Origin: Megamerina dolium
Taxonomy: Eukaryota > Arthropoda > Insecta > Diptera > Megamerinidae
Assembly (NCBI GenBank): GCA_963854835.1
Contig: OY978529.1
Location: forward strand, 39,490,055-39,554,054
Direction of reading: 5' to 3'
Length of the DNA: 64,000 nt
Position 1 is the first letter of the stretch, and each line of letters begins with the position of its first letter. The position numbers and the translations under genes were made by a program. Of the stretch, positions 1-12,544 are shown one piece after another. The notes beneath the pieces were generated by a model that worked only from the letters and a program-made list of their open reading frames with translations, was not told the origin of the DNA and did no database searches.

Positions 1-434
1 GAGTATTCTGATAGTCCAATTGTTATTATGCGGATTAAATATATAAACATACTAGTATGTCTAAGCAACATTAAGTCTCCTGATGAAGGATGAGTATTTA
101 TGTTCATAAATAAAATTGAGAAAAATCGTATATATGTCTTAGAGATATTAAATGTTATATTATAAGCTCTTTTTTTTTTTTTAGAAAAATATTCTTAACT
201 ACGCTAATATCTATTGCAAGTAGTATTTATAATGAGCTGTTCTATTAAGTGATTATCATAGTGATGTTCTGAAGCAACATGTACTGTAATTCGATTAAGT
301 TAAAAATGTTGCTAAAATTTTGTTTTTGATTTTGTCGATGTTATTTCTTTAGGCTTTTCATACATATTAATGCAAAATAATCTAAAAAAAAAAAACGGAC
401 AACTCCATAATTGCCACTTAAAAACGACCTGAGA
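1..434. other. AT-rich non-coding stretch
   Basis: I see no gene, transposon or RNA here. It has ordinary poly-T and poly-A runs (about 170-182 and 385-395) and no reading frame with protein-like composition. Confidence 0.6.
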
Positions 435-1340
435 GCAGCGAGATATATGACTGACACTCACTAATTATCTTTCTATATCTAGTCCTTAAGGTGGCTGGCA
501 TACATAAAATGAACTCCAAAAATACGTAAACATCGACTGATAAAACCCTTTAATTTTCATGGAATCGACCAGAGAGCTGTGAAATGTTTGACTGGCTGTA
601 ATTCATTATGCCACAGCAATATTTTGTGCAATCATACTAGCCACTTATTTCTACTTCTTAAGGGGATTGTCATAGAAAATGAATACAAATACACTTAGAA
701 ATCAACAAATAACCACTTAGCTGCCCTTAGGGCAGTACAATATAAGTAAAATTGATCCCATTATTTATTCCCCCACGGCAATTTCTTTAAACATAAAAAT
801 AATTAAAATAAAAACGAACAACAATAATGGAAGAGAAGCTCGGCCAATGAGCCCTTTGGGGCTTTAACTGCCACATATGAATTTTTTATTTTTCCTTAAA
901 CATACTTATCCTTTATATCCACCCCTTAAGAGAGCTGCCATACAAAATGAACGCAAAAATTCTTTAAACCCGTTAAATAAATTCATAACTGCCCAGAGAA
1001 AAGACCTGAGAGCAGTGAAATATATGACCGACTTTTATAAAATATTTTATCTCAACATTTTCTTCGAACCTATTAAATATTTTAGCCGCTATCTTCATCC
1101 CTTAAGGGGGCTGGCATACAAAATTAATGCAAAAACACCTAAAATCCGGCAAATAATCCCATAACTAACTATGAATCGTATTTATTGTAATTATAATTTT
1201 CAATATTTTTCTGGAATATATTTATTCCATATTTCGATATCTTAAGAAGGTTGCCATATTTTCTCCAAACATACTTACCCCACATGTTCAACTCTTAGGG
1301 GAGTTGGCATATAAAATTAACGAAAAAGACCTGGAAATTG
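435..1340 (-). repeat. decayed tandem repeat block, family 2 (minus orientation)
   Basis: A phrase like 'ccttaaggggctggcatac' followed by 'aaaatgaatgcaaaaa' recurs near 483, 655, 920, 1096, 1236 and 1287. A second phrase, 'gacctgagagcagtgaaat', also recurs. Several neighbouring copies are about 170-176 bp apart. Read on the other strand this is the unit of the blocks at 3090, 16580, 42755 and 62990. The ORF at 877-1164 is a chance frame through these repeats. The block contains a short SINE tail at 811-878. Confidence 0.6.
811..878 (+). repeat. SINE 3'-end fragment
   Basis: The piece 'ggaagagaagctcggccaat' followed by 'gagccctttggggcttt' and 'gccacata' matches the last about 65 bp of the full-length SINE at 59031-59365. 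The hairpin is kept (AGCCC / GGGCT) with a TTTG loop. No 5' part or tRNA-like head is present. It sits inside a decayed tandem block, so it is probably a 5'-truncated insertion. Confidence 0.7.
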
Positions 1341-2730
1341 ACATATACCCTATAGATCTAGGCCTAGATAGACCTAGAATTCGAATCCAGAGTAATTGTA
1401 TGTAAGATCAGCCCCCATTAATTTTTTTAAACAGTGTTCACGAACATGCGTACCTTCTATCTCTGCCATCAAGGGAAAATTAAGATTCAATCCCCTCGGT
1501 GGGTAGGTGTTTTCACCTCGAAGCTTTTTGAACGATAGTTATTAGATTTCCGTTGGAATTATTTGAATTTTTTCTTATTACAATTGCATATTTAAATTAT
1601 ATTTGTTATGAGTACAACAATTTTTCAATTGTATTCAAAAATAGACACACACATTTGCATTATACAATATATTATTTTGAGATTCTTACCAAAAGGGTAA
1701 TAAAAATAATAAGAACTAGTCTCTTATAAATACGAATACATACTTATATTTCACTATTTCTTCTCACAAATTGAATTCATACATACTCATACATGCGAGC
1801 ATCTTCATAGAAGCATCTTTATTGTGTAGCTTGAATAATCGAATTGCTGCTTTTGTATGCAACATGCAAAATGTCAAAAATATATACTAGACTGTATACC
1901 AAAATAAAGGAAACAAACAACAACGATGACAATATCATAGAGCTAGTATGTCTATACATATTGTATATATATGGAGTATTTATTGTTGCTTCATTTTACT
2001 AGGTTTTCACTTCCTTGCTATCATCCTTTAACTTCCTGCATCTTTTTACTTCAAATTTTTTCTTTTATCAACAGCAAAAAATTCATAAAAGAAGAGGGAG
2101 CACGAAGGAGAGAGATAAATGACGAGAGGCAGAGATTTTATACATCAGAGGGATACAGAGGAAGAATGATGCTGCTATGACGACAAAAACATTCAAAGCC
2201 AAAATGTTTTGTTGAGGTTCTTTATTGTTGACACGTTGATGAACTTTATTTTTGCTTGGCTGCCAAAAAAAAAAAAGAAAAATTAGAAATAAAAAATAGG
2301 AGACATATTTTGTGCTGTTTTTTTTTTTTTGTTTGTTTATTTGTTTATACAACCAGCAGAGCAGTTGACAACTGTTACTACTGTTGCTGCCAACGAACGA
2401 AAATAGGTAACCACGAATGCAAACACACCAAAAAAAAAAAACAAAGAAAAAAGAATTTAGAAAAATTAGAAAACCAACAAAGCTAGAGACAAAAAATAAG
2501 AACAAGTGTTGGTCATTGAAAATTTGGCTTTTCTATGATGTGTTCATGTGTTTTTTATTTCGTTAACTCTGCATTTTATCTTGCAGCTAAGAGTAGGTAT
2601 AGGGTGTTTTTCTTTGCTATAGTGTTGTAACTTTATTACGAAAATTCTTTTGAGTCAATTCAAAGGGATTTTGCAGATTTTGAGGTTATACTCGTATCCC
2701 TCAACTTTAGGAGAAATATTGGTATGTAAA
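1341..2730. other. non-coding AT-rich stretch
   Basis: No gene recognised. It contains poly-A and poly-T runs (2263-2280, 2320-2332, 2428-2441) and low-complexity frames on both strands (for example 2083-2505 minus, rich in Phe and Leu from the poly-A runs) that do not look like protein. Confidence 0.55.
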
Positions 2731-2734
2731 TTTG

Positions 2735-2960
2735 GCTTTGCGACCTCACGAAGTTCGTCTAATTGCAAATTTGAAGCAGAATGACCGTCGTTTGCGTTGA
2801 GCATTTCTGATTTGGTCGAAAATTAGTTGAGCAATAGATTTCGGGTTCCATTGAAAACTTTTTTAGCGATGGGTAAAATTTTTTATTTTACTTGTAACGT
2901 TAACAAGTAACATTTGGGTTTGTGAGCGTTTACCTTGTGGCATATTTGTTCAAAAATCAT
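2735..2960 (+). pseudogene. very decayed Tc1/mariner-type transposase remnant
   Basis: The frame starting near 2735 reads PHEVRLIANLKQNDRRLR, then a stop, then AFLIWSKIS, then a stop, then AIDFGFH. This has the order of the segment just before the first catalytic Asp in Tc1/mariner transposases (xPYKVxLxxELKxxDxxxR ... FxxW ... DFHxK). Further on, a piece like FSDG in another frame and NVNK in a third recall the FSDEAHF and NGxVNKQN motifs, also seen in the element at 12.5-13.4 kb. There are several stops and frameshifts and no ends were found. This is a weak similarity judged by eye. Confidence 0.33.
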
Positions 2961-3089
2961 TTAATAATTTTATTAATTTTAATTTTGGTTTTTTCCTCGA
3001 TTTTCAGGACCTTTGAAGACAATATTGTATATTTTATCCCTCTATGTGACATTTAAGTGGTTTTTTCTCGATTTTCAGGTGCTTTGAAG

Positions 3090-3680
3090 ATAATTATGTA
3101 GAGCAACCTCGTTAAGGAGTAAAGATAGTTAATAATAATGTACGCGAAAGATTTTGAACATTAAAAATGCAGAGGGTCGGTCATATATGTTCTTCCTCTA
3201 GAAGCACTATGGGAGCAATAGGAGCCGAATTGATAAAACCATAAATTTTGTAGTGGAGCTCATCTAAGGGCATGAGATACGGGATAAGCATGTTCAGCAA
3301 AAATGTTTAAAAGAAAAGAAAAGTAATCATATATTTTACCAATGGGTGCACAATTATGTGATTATTTCGCAGTTTTCAGTTTACTTGGAAGGGAGCTTCC
3401 GCAGGCATATTGATCGGGAGTAATTTTGTTAAAAACAAATGTTTTGTGGTAAAAATTAGTGAATACTAGTCATACATTGTACTTTTCGAGGGGCTCTCTG
3501 GGAGCGGTGGGAGTAAAATTTATTTCGAAGTCATTGAGATATGGGCTAAATAGGATAAAATTAATGTAAGTCAGTCATATATTCTACGCCTTCATGCGCT
3601 ATTCTGGGTTTCAGCATTGGGATTCTACACTTTTTTGAAGTTATACACAAAATACGGGGTCTGACTGAGTTAGCACAAAC
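3090..3680 (+). repeat. decayed tandem repeat block, family 2 (plus orientation)
   Basis: Recurring pieces include 'gtagtggagctcatctaagg' (about 3250), 'gggagcggtgggagtaaaat' (about 3500), 'gtcatatatt' (3180, 3330, 3570) and 'gggataagca' (about 3280). The order of these phrases matches the blocks at 16580 and 42755. Spacing is irregular because of indels. Nothing here is coding. Confidence 0.55.
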
Positions 3681-3684
3681 CCGA

Positions 3685-6170
3685 ATTCGAATTCTGTTAC
3701 CACAAATACGTATTTCGTTTATTTGCAAGTTAATACTAAAGATATTATCTTTAATAACCCAAAATATTCCAGAAATGTGGTCAAAATTTAATCACCAGAC
3801 GGCACCGATTCATGATATTAGAAGCTGACACCTCTGACATAATTTTCAATAATAAATTGTATTAAAATGACTTGTAAAATAAAGTAAAAATGTAAATAAT
3901 TTCAGAAAAATTTCATCACAATGAAACCCCTGAAGAAACACCCTTAACAAAATCTATGTAGTAAAACATTACTACCACTGACACCGTCAATGCATGTGAC
4001 GTGCGATAAAGTTGTTTGTATCGTCATGTTGATAAGCCAGAAAAATATCTAACAACAACAACAATTACAAAATGAAACAAAGCACAAACAAGTAAGAAGC
4101 AACATTTTATGGAGTTTTCGTCTTTTTTGTGGTTGTTATTATAAGCAAAGTAACTTTAAAATAGAAAGCAGGCTATTCGCATATCCCCTTATATATTTCC
4201 AGTTAGTTTTGACAAATATTTCTTCATATAATTATGTATTTGTGCTTTAATAGTTTTAGTCACACTTGTGGTAAATCAAGAGTAAGTTAAAATATAACAT
4301 CATTTGAATTTTTTTTTTTTTGAATGATATGAAAGAAGGTAAACAGAAAACCAAAAAGCTCATAAACATTCATGTTTAAATAAAAATCTAAAATGAGGAT
4401 ACCAAAACATCACACTTAAATTACATAGAGCCACTTATGCTCTCGCTGTCTACCTGCGCTACCCTACATTATCGTTGTGGAAGAATGGAAGAAACTTTTT
4501 CATTTACTTGTGAATATAATTTGGTCGTTCTTTATTATGTGATATGTTTTGTCGCTTGCCAGACGACATATACTTACAACATTAGGTAACAGTAGGCCTT
4601 GCTCTCTCTCTCTCACTCTGTTTCTTTCTTTCGTTCTCAACGTTTTTGTTTGTCTCTGTGGGAGGATTTTACCACACATTGTGCAACATTGTTTAATTTT
4701 TGTTGCCCAATTTTACTACTTGGCTAACAAGCATTTTTTTTTTTAAATAATTTGTTTGCAACAAGCTAATCGTTTGTTTACACAGTCTTTATGTTTATGT
4801 GAGTGAAATTGTTTAAAGGAAAACTTAGCGTACCACAAGTCGTTGACGACAACAGCAGCGCTGGCTAATTTCGTTGTTAAGAAAGTTTATACCTTTATAC
4901 TTACTTATGTTCGTAGGGCTCTTTTTTTATGATTGCTGATTGATTGTTTTCTTTTTCCAGTAATTGTAATTGTAAATAGGAAATTAATTAGTGTGTAGTA
5001 GAACTCACTCATTTCGGTTGGTGAATGAGTTCAATTGGAATAAGAATAACAGAATAAGAATTTGTATATCAAAGACGTTAAAACCTCATGAAATTTCATT
5101 TTGGAGTCTTCAGAGAAGTTGTAGCTGTCGTGCTGTTATGAAACATATCAAGCTGATGCTTGAGCTTTTGGACGTTTTTCAATCTGAATGATATAATTAC
5201 GCCGCTTTTACTCGTAGTTTTGATTAAAGATTACAATCTGATGTCCGCATACTGTAAATGGCTCTTGGATGATGATGTGCCTTTCCAGGTTTAAAAGGCA
5301 AGACAATATCAGTTGAGCATTATGGTGATGCGCATTGTGAGAGAAACTCCTTTTGCATAACCTTAAAGTGTAAATATTTCACAATTTAGGCATCTGAAAT
5401 TCATACTTTATCAAATACGGTTCACTTTAGAAATACGAGCCACTAATTATTAGTTAAATTGTAGCTATAATTATACAATGTAAATTCTATGTGCTGCTTA
5501 GACAATCTGAAACTTGAAACTTTACACGAAATTTCATATACAAACTGAATAACAAAAATATTGATTGAAATTCAAAGAATTTAGTTGATAATTAGTAGTC
5601 AGCCTTTGGTAAGAGCTGGCATTTTTTTTTTTTTGTAAATTAAATTACGTGTGTATGCACAATATGAGTCTTCCAAGAATAATGTTAGGCAGCTACTCTT
5701 TCATAGAATGATTTTTAATTGTACATATGTACATACGTACATTTGTTATTTATTTAAATGAAAAAGTGTACATACATCAATTAAAAACAATGGCAATGTA
5801 CAGCAATGCTTTATGCTTGTGAGCTTGTGAGTTTGCAACATGTTTACTACAACTACTATTCGTAGTATAAGAAAATAAAAGAAAAAAAAAATACACATAG
5901 TTATTTGGTTGGGAAAAAAGTATAGTCCATAGTATAGTTCCGACTTTAAGCTGTTAAATGTTCATTAAATGTTCATAATACAATATTAATTTTTTCACTT
6001 GGAATATACATTTTTGCTATGTCTAAAGGGTCTTTCATTTTACTTTCATCTAAAGTGTACACTAAAGATGAACGTTGAAGCATTTTTAATCGTTGCAATT
6101 GAACCGCTGTTGATGATGAAGATGAAGAAATCATTCACTGAGCGGATGATTTATCAAGTTGAAGGCATCG
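3685..6170. other. non-coding stretch
   Basis: No gene or transposon recognised. The small frames at 4549-4746 and 4991-5191 lack recognisable domains and have no supporting features. Homopolymer runs occur at about 4310-4321, 4733-4744, 5621-5634 and 5880-5890. Confidence 0.55.
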
Positions 6171-6179
6171 AATAAAATG

Positions 6180-6545
6180 TAAACAAGTGATTCGTGGTGT
6201 AGTAGTCCAATTCACTATTTAGTGAAAGTGAATGATGGCTGAAATCACAGAATGAAAATATGTAAACAAGAATGATTATTCTTGGTGATTTCATTCGTTG
6301 TGCTTTAAATTAGGTTGTCGATCAAAGTCCTCTTACATCGATTTGGGGAAAAATGAGAGATGCTAAACCACTGAATGAAAATATGTGAGCAAGAATGATT
6401 CTTATGAATAATTTAACTTTGCCTGATTTTTTTTTGGATGTTCATCAAAATTGATACATTTTAAAATTTGGTTTATTTAAGGTTTCCAACCAAAGCCTTT
6501 TAACAGCGATTAGAGGAAAAGATGAGAGATGTTCGAAATGGAAGT
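6180..6545 (+). repeat. local diverged tandem duplication
   Basis: 'gaatgaaaatatgt' plus 'caagaatgatt' occurs at 6250 and again at 6373. 'aggttgtcgatcaaagtcct' at 6312 reappears in changed form at 6481 ('ggtttccaaccaaagcctt'), each followed by a phrase like 'gaaaaatgagagatg'. This suggests two to three units of roughly 125-170 bp. It does not carry the box of the 153-bp family. Confidence 0.5.
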
Positions 6546-7185
6546 TTTGATACATCAACCGTGTATTCCTATTCTTATAGAGGAGGCCTTTATGTTGTAT
6601 GTAATATTTTTTTTCTGGTGAAAATTTTGGTTTGAAAGACCTCTAAAAATGAGTAGCCTTATAGAAACTAGACAAATATGTTTTTAAGTTTGGCTTTATA
6701 ATTTTGATGCATCTAAATCTTGCAACATAATGCTGGCACATGTTTCATTTACCAAAAATTTGACCTTGCTGGTGTAAAGTTGATTTTGAAAAAGGACTGT
6801 CGGAAGGAATTACTTAATTTAAAAATATATCTAAAAATTTGTGAAGACTTACATCGACTGGGCGAAAATTGAGAACATTTGTTACTGAAGTTAGCGGTAC
6901 GTCTTTGCTGTATTCTCAATTTTTAGCTGTAAAGCAACTAAATAAAAAAAAAAAAAATGGTATGGCTGAGAAGTTTCCTTTAAAGGTTCATCCAAAAATT
7001 TGGGAAATTTTACGCCACTTCGGCAAATACTGAGAAAGTTTAGCATACAAATTTTGATGCAACTACCATGTAGTACCAATGTTGTACTATCGAATTAACA
7101 TTTGTTCCGGTGTCTTTAATGTTGCCTAGCTGGCTTATAGTTGGATTCAAAAATGAAAAATCTAATAAAAAATTTGGAAAGCGGT
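6546..7185. other. non-coding stretch
   Basis: I see no gene. Phrases such as 'aaaatttggttt' and 'aaaaatttg' recur loosely and may be further decayed tandem units, but I cannot define a period. The frame at 6891-7079 (minus) is a chance ORF. Confidence 0.45.
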
Positions 7186-7189
7186 ACCT

Positions 7190-7760
7190 GTTACGATTGC
7201 GCTAATTTTCTAACATTTTTATTAATTTGTTAAAGGAATTTTATTTAGTTTCAGTTTAAGAGCTTAGCTTTCTTTTACGAAAAGTGTAAAAAATACATTT
7301 GAAAACATATTTTGGTATGGGGAGTAGGTCTAGTTTTTAATCGATTAGAGCCATTTTCATACCATCGCATATATTCATAAATATATTAGTGTGTACTAAG
7401 TTTCAACTCCATAGTTTTTTATTATCAATGCGAAAAGTGTGACAAAATACTTTCAGAAGCATACCTTTATATGAGAAATAGGTGTAGTTTTCATTCAATT
7501 ACGCCCATTTTGAAACTTGTCTATTCGTTAGCAACTATGAATGTTTGTACTGAGTTTAATCGTAATAACATAATTTTTTATATAAAAAATACATTTGAAA
7601 ACATCTTTTTATATGAGAGGTAGGTGTAATTTTCTTTCGATTACGACCACTTTCAAGTCAACTCTTACGTTAGTAATTATAATCATTTTTACCAAATTTC
7701 ATATTCAAATTCTTACGTAGACATACTTTTATATAGGAGGTAATTGAATAAATCATTAAA
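7190..7760 (+). repeat. 153-bp family array (plus orientation), decayed
   Basis: The box related to TGTATGGGAGGTAGG occurs at about 7314, 7468, 7610 and 7730 (steps of 154, 142 and 120). Each box is followed by 'ttttcattcgattacgccca'-like sequence and preceded by 'gcgaaaagtgtgaaaaatac'-like sequence. The unit is the same as in 49620-50880 but with more indels. Confidence 0.75.
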
Positions 7761-7769
7761 AATTATCCA

Positions 7770-9810
7770 AACAAATCAAATATATATTTCCCAGTTTGAT
7801 TAAAATTGGTCTGAAACTTTTTTCTAATCAAATACACGTACTTGCACTCATACTTATGTACAAATCTTTAAATATGTGTTGAACATATGACTTCTTAGCT
7901 ACTTTAGTTGCATTACCAATGTGCGTTGTATGTACTACTTGTATGTTGTGACTGCAAATGAAAAATTGCGGCTTCAAATATGGTAAAAGTTTTTCTTACG
8001 CATACCTCTCTCTCTCTCTATATATATAAACTTATTGTATATGATTACTGTTGGTTGCTGGTTGCTTTTTGTTTCACAAAAAACTTCAGTAAGACGACTA
8101 CGAAGTTCTGCATCTTCTTCTTATTTTGCTTTTGTAGTTATTTCACTAAGAACACATGTTGTTTTGTGAAACTAAATGTACAACTTTTCAGTTTTACCTG
8201 CTGCCAGTGTATGTACGAGTCGAGTAATAGTATGTAGTATGAGTAGTAGGCACATAACCACAAAGATAGAAAGGTAAAATGAACATGCTATTTTATTCAT
8301 TTGCATAACATCTAAAAGTATGCAATATATTTTGGTTTGAATTTTTCTTAAATTTTCACAAAAATAAATTTGAGTACAAGAAAAAAAAAAAAAAAAACTA
8401 AAAACAAAAAATACAAACATTAATGCAACTGACAATGAATTCAAGTGAAAACTTTTATTATCTTTGAATGGAAATGAATATGAATGAACATGTTGGTATA
8501 TGTTTTTTTTTTTTCGAATGGATTTTCTACTTCTATATTGTATATTTATCATCTACTCCTTTTTCTTTGCTATTCAATAATTTATTAATTTTGTTTCGAC
8601 ATAAAAGAAAAACAGAAAAAAATACTATGTATAATAAATTTAATATCTGCTTCTGTGTGTGTGTGTGTGTGTGTGTCTGAATTCTTTTGTGGCGCATATA
8701 TGTATAGTCGATGTATTGGTATGGGCAAATTCAGTGATGATGCTTTTAGGGGAATATTCAATTCAAACAACTGTAAGTATACATAATTGAATTTCAATGA
8801 ACACACTGCGATGAGCTTTTATCTTTTTAGCAATATATGTAGCTTCACTGTTCATTACATTAAAAACGCGCAATCACACATAGTCATAGTGTGAGGTGCT
8901 TTTCTCATATGAAAATAAAATTAAATTGCCAGATACATGAGGACAACACAACACAATATAACAAATATTGTATAAACTCGGACGATGAGTGACCATCTAT
9001 TTTTATTTAATTTTTTTTTAATCAACGTTTACATACGACTAAGTTCTACCGGAAGATGCTGAATTTTTCACTTTATTTCAACGTATGAAGTCGCATATTT
9101 GCGAGCAATGTTTTGTCTATTACAATAAAAATGTAGAATACAGGATCCTTTTGATTTTTTGCTTAAAATCGTTTTATGTATGTATGACTTGCTTTATTCA
9201 AAAAATTGTCAAATGCATGCCAATAGTTGGACATCATTTTAAGGAAGTTCGTCATCCAATAATTAATCAGTTACAGCAGATGTTTGATGTTCTATGCAAT
9301 TAATACTACGATGAATATTTCATTACTACTAAAAACCCTGTATATATATATAAAGAACATCAGTATTGTGGTTAGAAAAGTAAAGTAACGAAAAAATATT
9401 GTATATAGTAAAGAAAAAAAAAAAAAAAGAAAGAATTAAAGCAAATAACACGTTGCCAACTCAGCAGGAATTTACATGATTTTTTTTGTTTTCTAGATTC
9501 TGGTACTAGTTAGTTTAGATTATAATAGAAATTTGTTTTTATATTTGTAATTTTTTTCTCGTTGCAAATGTTTTTCCTTTTTCTCTTGTTGTTGTTGTTG
9601 TTATTATTATTATTATTCTTGCTATGAAATTCTATTGCCATTTGCTAGCCATAAGCAAGCAGCAAATGCATTCAAGCATGTATTACTATCATTACTTTAT
9701 ACACATGTGTAAGGGAAATACTATGTGTTGGGTCATATTTGAGTTTTTTGTATTTAGAATTTATAGGTAAATTATATTTACGATTAAGCAATTTGGATAT
9801 CTATACATTA
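7770..9810. other. non-coding stretch with microsatellites
   Basis: No gene recognised. It holds a (CT)n/(TA)n patch at 8007-8028, a long A run at 8380-8397 and a (GT)n tract at 8655-8676. Two copies of the dispersed motif YTAAAAGYATGC or a near match lie at 8312 and 8741 (minus). ORFs here are low-complexity frames. Confidence 0.5.
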
Positions 9811-9814
9811 AACG

Positions 9815-10810
9815 CTATTAGAAAACATTGGTAGAACAATGTCTGTCTGCCAATCTCTCTGCATGACAATTATAAAATGAACGAGCTGAAAATTTGTTAT
9901 AAAATCTTATCTTTATCAATGAAGACAGGTGTTGATGACTGGACGTAATCGGATAAAAACTACGCCAACCTCCCATATAAAAGTATGTTGTTGAATGTAT
10001 ATTTTTTTGCTTTTTTGCACGCATAAATATGAAGCTATCGAACTCAAAGTAGCCACATAAAATAATTATTACCAAAAAATTAATATATTAAAAAATGGCC
10101 GTAATCAGATTGATAGCACAACTACTTCTCATACAATTGTACGGTGATGAATGGGTATTTTCATTCTTTGAAGACAAAAATATCAAGTTATCAAGCTGAA
10201 ACTTAATAGATTTAGATTTTTTCGCAACTTTATATTAATATATTTAAAAATCGACATAATAGGATTAAAAATATGATTACCTCCCATATAAAAGTATTTT
10301 GTTGAATGTGCATTTTTATACTTTTCTCGCGAAAATATAAAGTTATGAAGTTGAAATTTCATTCATAACATTATTTTTTATAATTAATAGACATCTTTGA
10401 AAATTGGTTGAATTGGAAAAAAATTACGCCTACCTTCCATACAAACTTATGCTTCCAGATGTATTTTTTCACATTTTGCGCATGAAAATATAAAGTTATT
10501 AGGCTGATATTTGGTTTATATGATTTATTTTTTATATGTTATAGATATATTAAAAAATATGCTAATTCGAATAAAGTTCACTCCTATCTTCCATACAAAC
10601 TTATGCTTCCGTATGCAATTTTTCACATTTTGCGCATGAAAATGTCAAATTAAAAAGCTGAAATTTGGTGCATATATTTAAAATGTCTAGTAAATATAAC
10701 TATATAAAAATGAACTGAATCGAATATAAATCGGACTTACTTCCCATACAAACTTATGGTTTAGAATGTATATTTTCACACTTTGCGCTCGAAAGTAGAA
10801 AGCTATTAAG
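9815..10810 (-). repeat. 153-bp family array (minus orientation), about six units
   Basis: The minus-strand box (CCTCCCATACAAA) appears at about 9970, 10125, 10281, 10434, 10588 and 10741, with steps of 155, 156, 153, 154 and 153. Between boxes the order is constant: 'ttttcacactttgcgc', 'gaaaatataaagttat', 'aagctgaaa', an AT stretch, and 'aaaatggncgtaatcg'. Individual units differ clearly in sequence, so this is an old array. Confidence 0.88.
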
Positions 10811-10814
10811 CTAT

Positions 10815-12001
10815 CGTCAAACATGGGCAGAAGCGTGTGAGAACCACATGTCGCTCGCATACACTACTTTTCAAATAAATGAAATTTTAGCATTTTCGTG
10901 ACTAAATTGAAGTTTCGTTTGGTTGAGAAGCAATTGAAGCCATTATTATAAACAGCAATAGAAATCTCTAATAAATAATTTGGACAAAAATCATTACTAC
11001 ATTTGCAGATTTTATCAATCTACAAATTGTTTAAAACTATAGTTTATGCCAATGAATGGGTTTAGATTAAACTCATTATACGAACAGTCACAACGTAAAG
11101 ATAATCCCAACTTAAGAACTGATCCAACCTACATATATTTCCCCCTAAATATGCACATTTAAGCATAACCATCATGCTCATATTTTTGGTCGCTATTTTT
11201 TGTTTTTGTTTTTTTTTCTACAAATTTTTCTAAACTACGTTGGAGGAGTGGTCATTTTCTATATATATTTTATATATATCTACATGTATGTTACAACTAC
11301 TTCATCGTTTTCTTTGGCAAAATATGAGCAGCTACTATATAAGTGTGTACGCTTAAAAGTATGCACCAAAAAATTCTTACTTTAATATGCAAGTAGCCAG
11401 TTGCAAAACGAATGGTATATAGTTTAACATCTTGAAAGCTGTTGCTAGTCATAAATCATTGCTTTGGGATATTTTTGAATATTCTGGCAAAAACTTTAAA
11501 GGTTTCCTGTTTAGAGTTTTTTTTTTTTTTTTTGCATACAGTTTTCTTTTTCGCTTTGGCGAAACTCATGTATTGTTTTTAGTTTATTTTATATGAGTTT
11601 CGTTTTTTGTTGTTGTTGTTGTTGTTGTTGTTGTGGGAGCTAAGGGTTTTCTGCGCTTCCTAGGCAATGGTTGCCAAGGTTTATTCTCATATTTTTTTCA
11701 CTGCATATTTTTCTTCTTCTAGCATGTCACATGCATTTGTACGTGCAAATGTGTGTGCGAGTGTGTGTGTGTGTGTACTTAAATATATATGACTTTAGCT
11801 GTGAACTCATTCTAGGTACTACATATATGTAGTACTTGCCGCTCATATGTGTAGGTTGCATACTTTTAACTGTGACTTTGTTGCATTCCTTCGAAGAAAG
11901 TTGTAAATTTACGTTTATGACTTTTTGATTTTATTACTGAAACATACTTACGAGCATACTGATGCTGCTCATGTTGACGATGTGTAATGTTGTTCATGAC
12001 A

Positions 12002-12034
<33 letters not shown>

Positions 12035-12510
12035 GTGATGATGATTGTGATGATGTTGATGATAATCGTACTGTTGGCTGTGATGGTGATGATTACTGTG
12101 TTGATTTGTTATTTAGTCGGTGGTTTTATTTTTTTGATTTTTTTGTTTTTTAATAATAAAAATACCTATGTACTATCTGTCGTGTTTAATTCTAGTATAG
12201 GAGAAATAAGAACTTAGAGATTAGGCAAGAAAGTAATTGGTTTATTGAACTTAAATGATTTATCAGTTTACTTTCATTTGAATATACTTATGTATCCATT
12301 GGTTATATTCCAGTAAGCTTAAAATTCTTTGAGCATTTCTAAAATAGGCTTGCATATTCAATACTTCCATCAAAAAAATAAATGAAGATGCCCAAATTTG
12401 TCGTAGAAGCATAGATCCGCGTTATTTTAATAACCCAAAATATTGATCAGGATTGTATTGTTATTAATTGAGTCTATGAACTTATCGGCTTTGTAAGCTA
12501 TTTTATTACT
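10815..12510. other. non-coding stretch with microsatellites
   Basis: No gene recognised. Features are a T run (11517-11533), (GTT)n (11606-11634), (GT)n (11759-11777) and (ATG)n (12000-12060). Two copies of the motif TTAAAAGTATGC lie at 11353 (plus) and 11859 (minus). The Asp-rich and Met-rich ORFs at 11962-12217 are only the (ATG)n repeat read in two frames. Confidence 0.5.
12000..12060. repeat. (ATG)n trinucleotide microsatellite
   Basis: Eleven or more near-perfect GAT/ATG units are followed by interrupted GATGATTGTGATG repeats. It is non-coding in context. Confidence 0.9.
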
Positions 12511-12513
12511 CAC

Positions 12514-12544
12514 AAAGGGTTTTCCATTAGGGACATAACAATTT
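12514..12544 (+). repeat. left terminal inverted repeat of the rosa-type mariner
   Basis: 31 bp, exactly the reverse complement of 13341-13371. The perfect match suggests a fairly recent insertion, or recent cross-mobilisation, compared with the broken coding part. Confidence 0.9.

Noticed and set aside
2083..2505. 140-residue minus-strand ORF rich in Phe and Leu
   Set aside because: Generated by several poly-A and poly-T runs; it overlaps a similar low-complexity frame on the other strand.
11962..12217. Asp-rich and Met-rich ORFs
   Set aside because: Two frames of one (ATG)n microsatellite.
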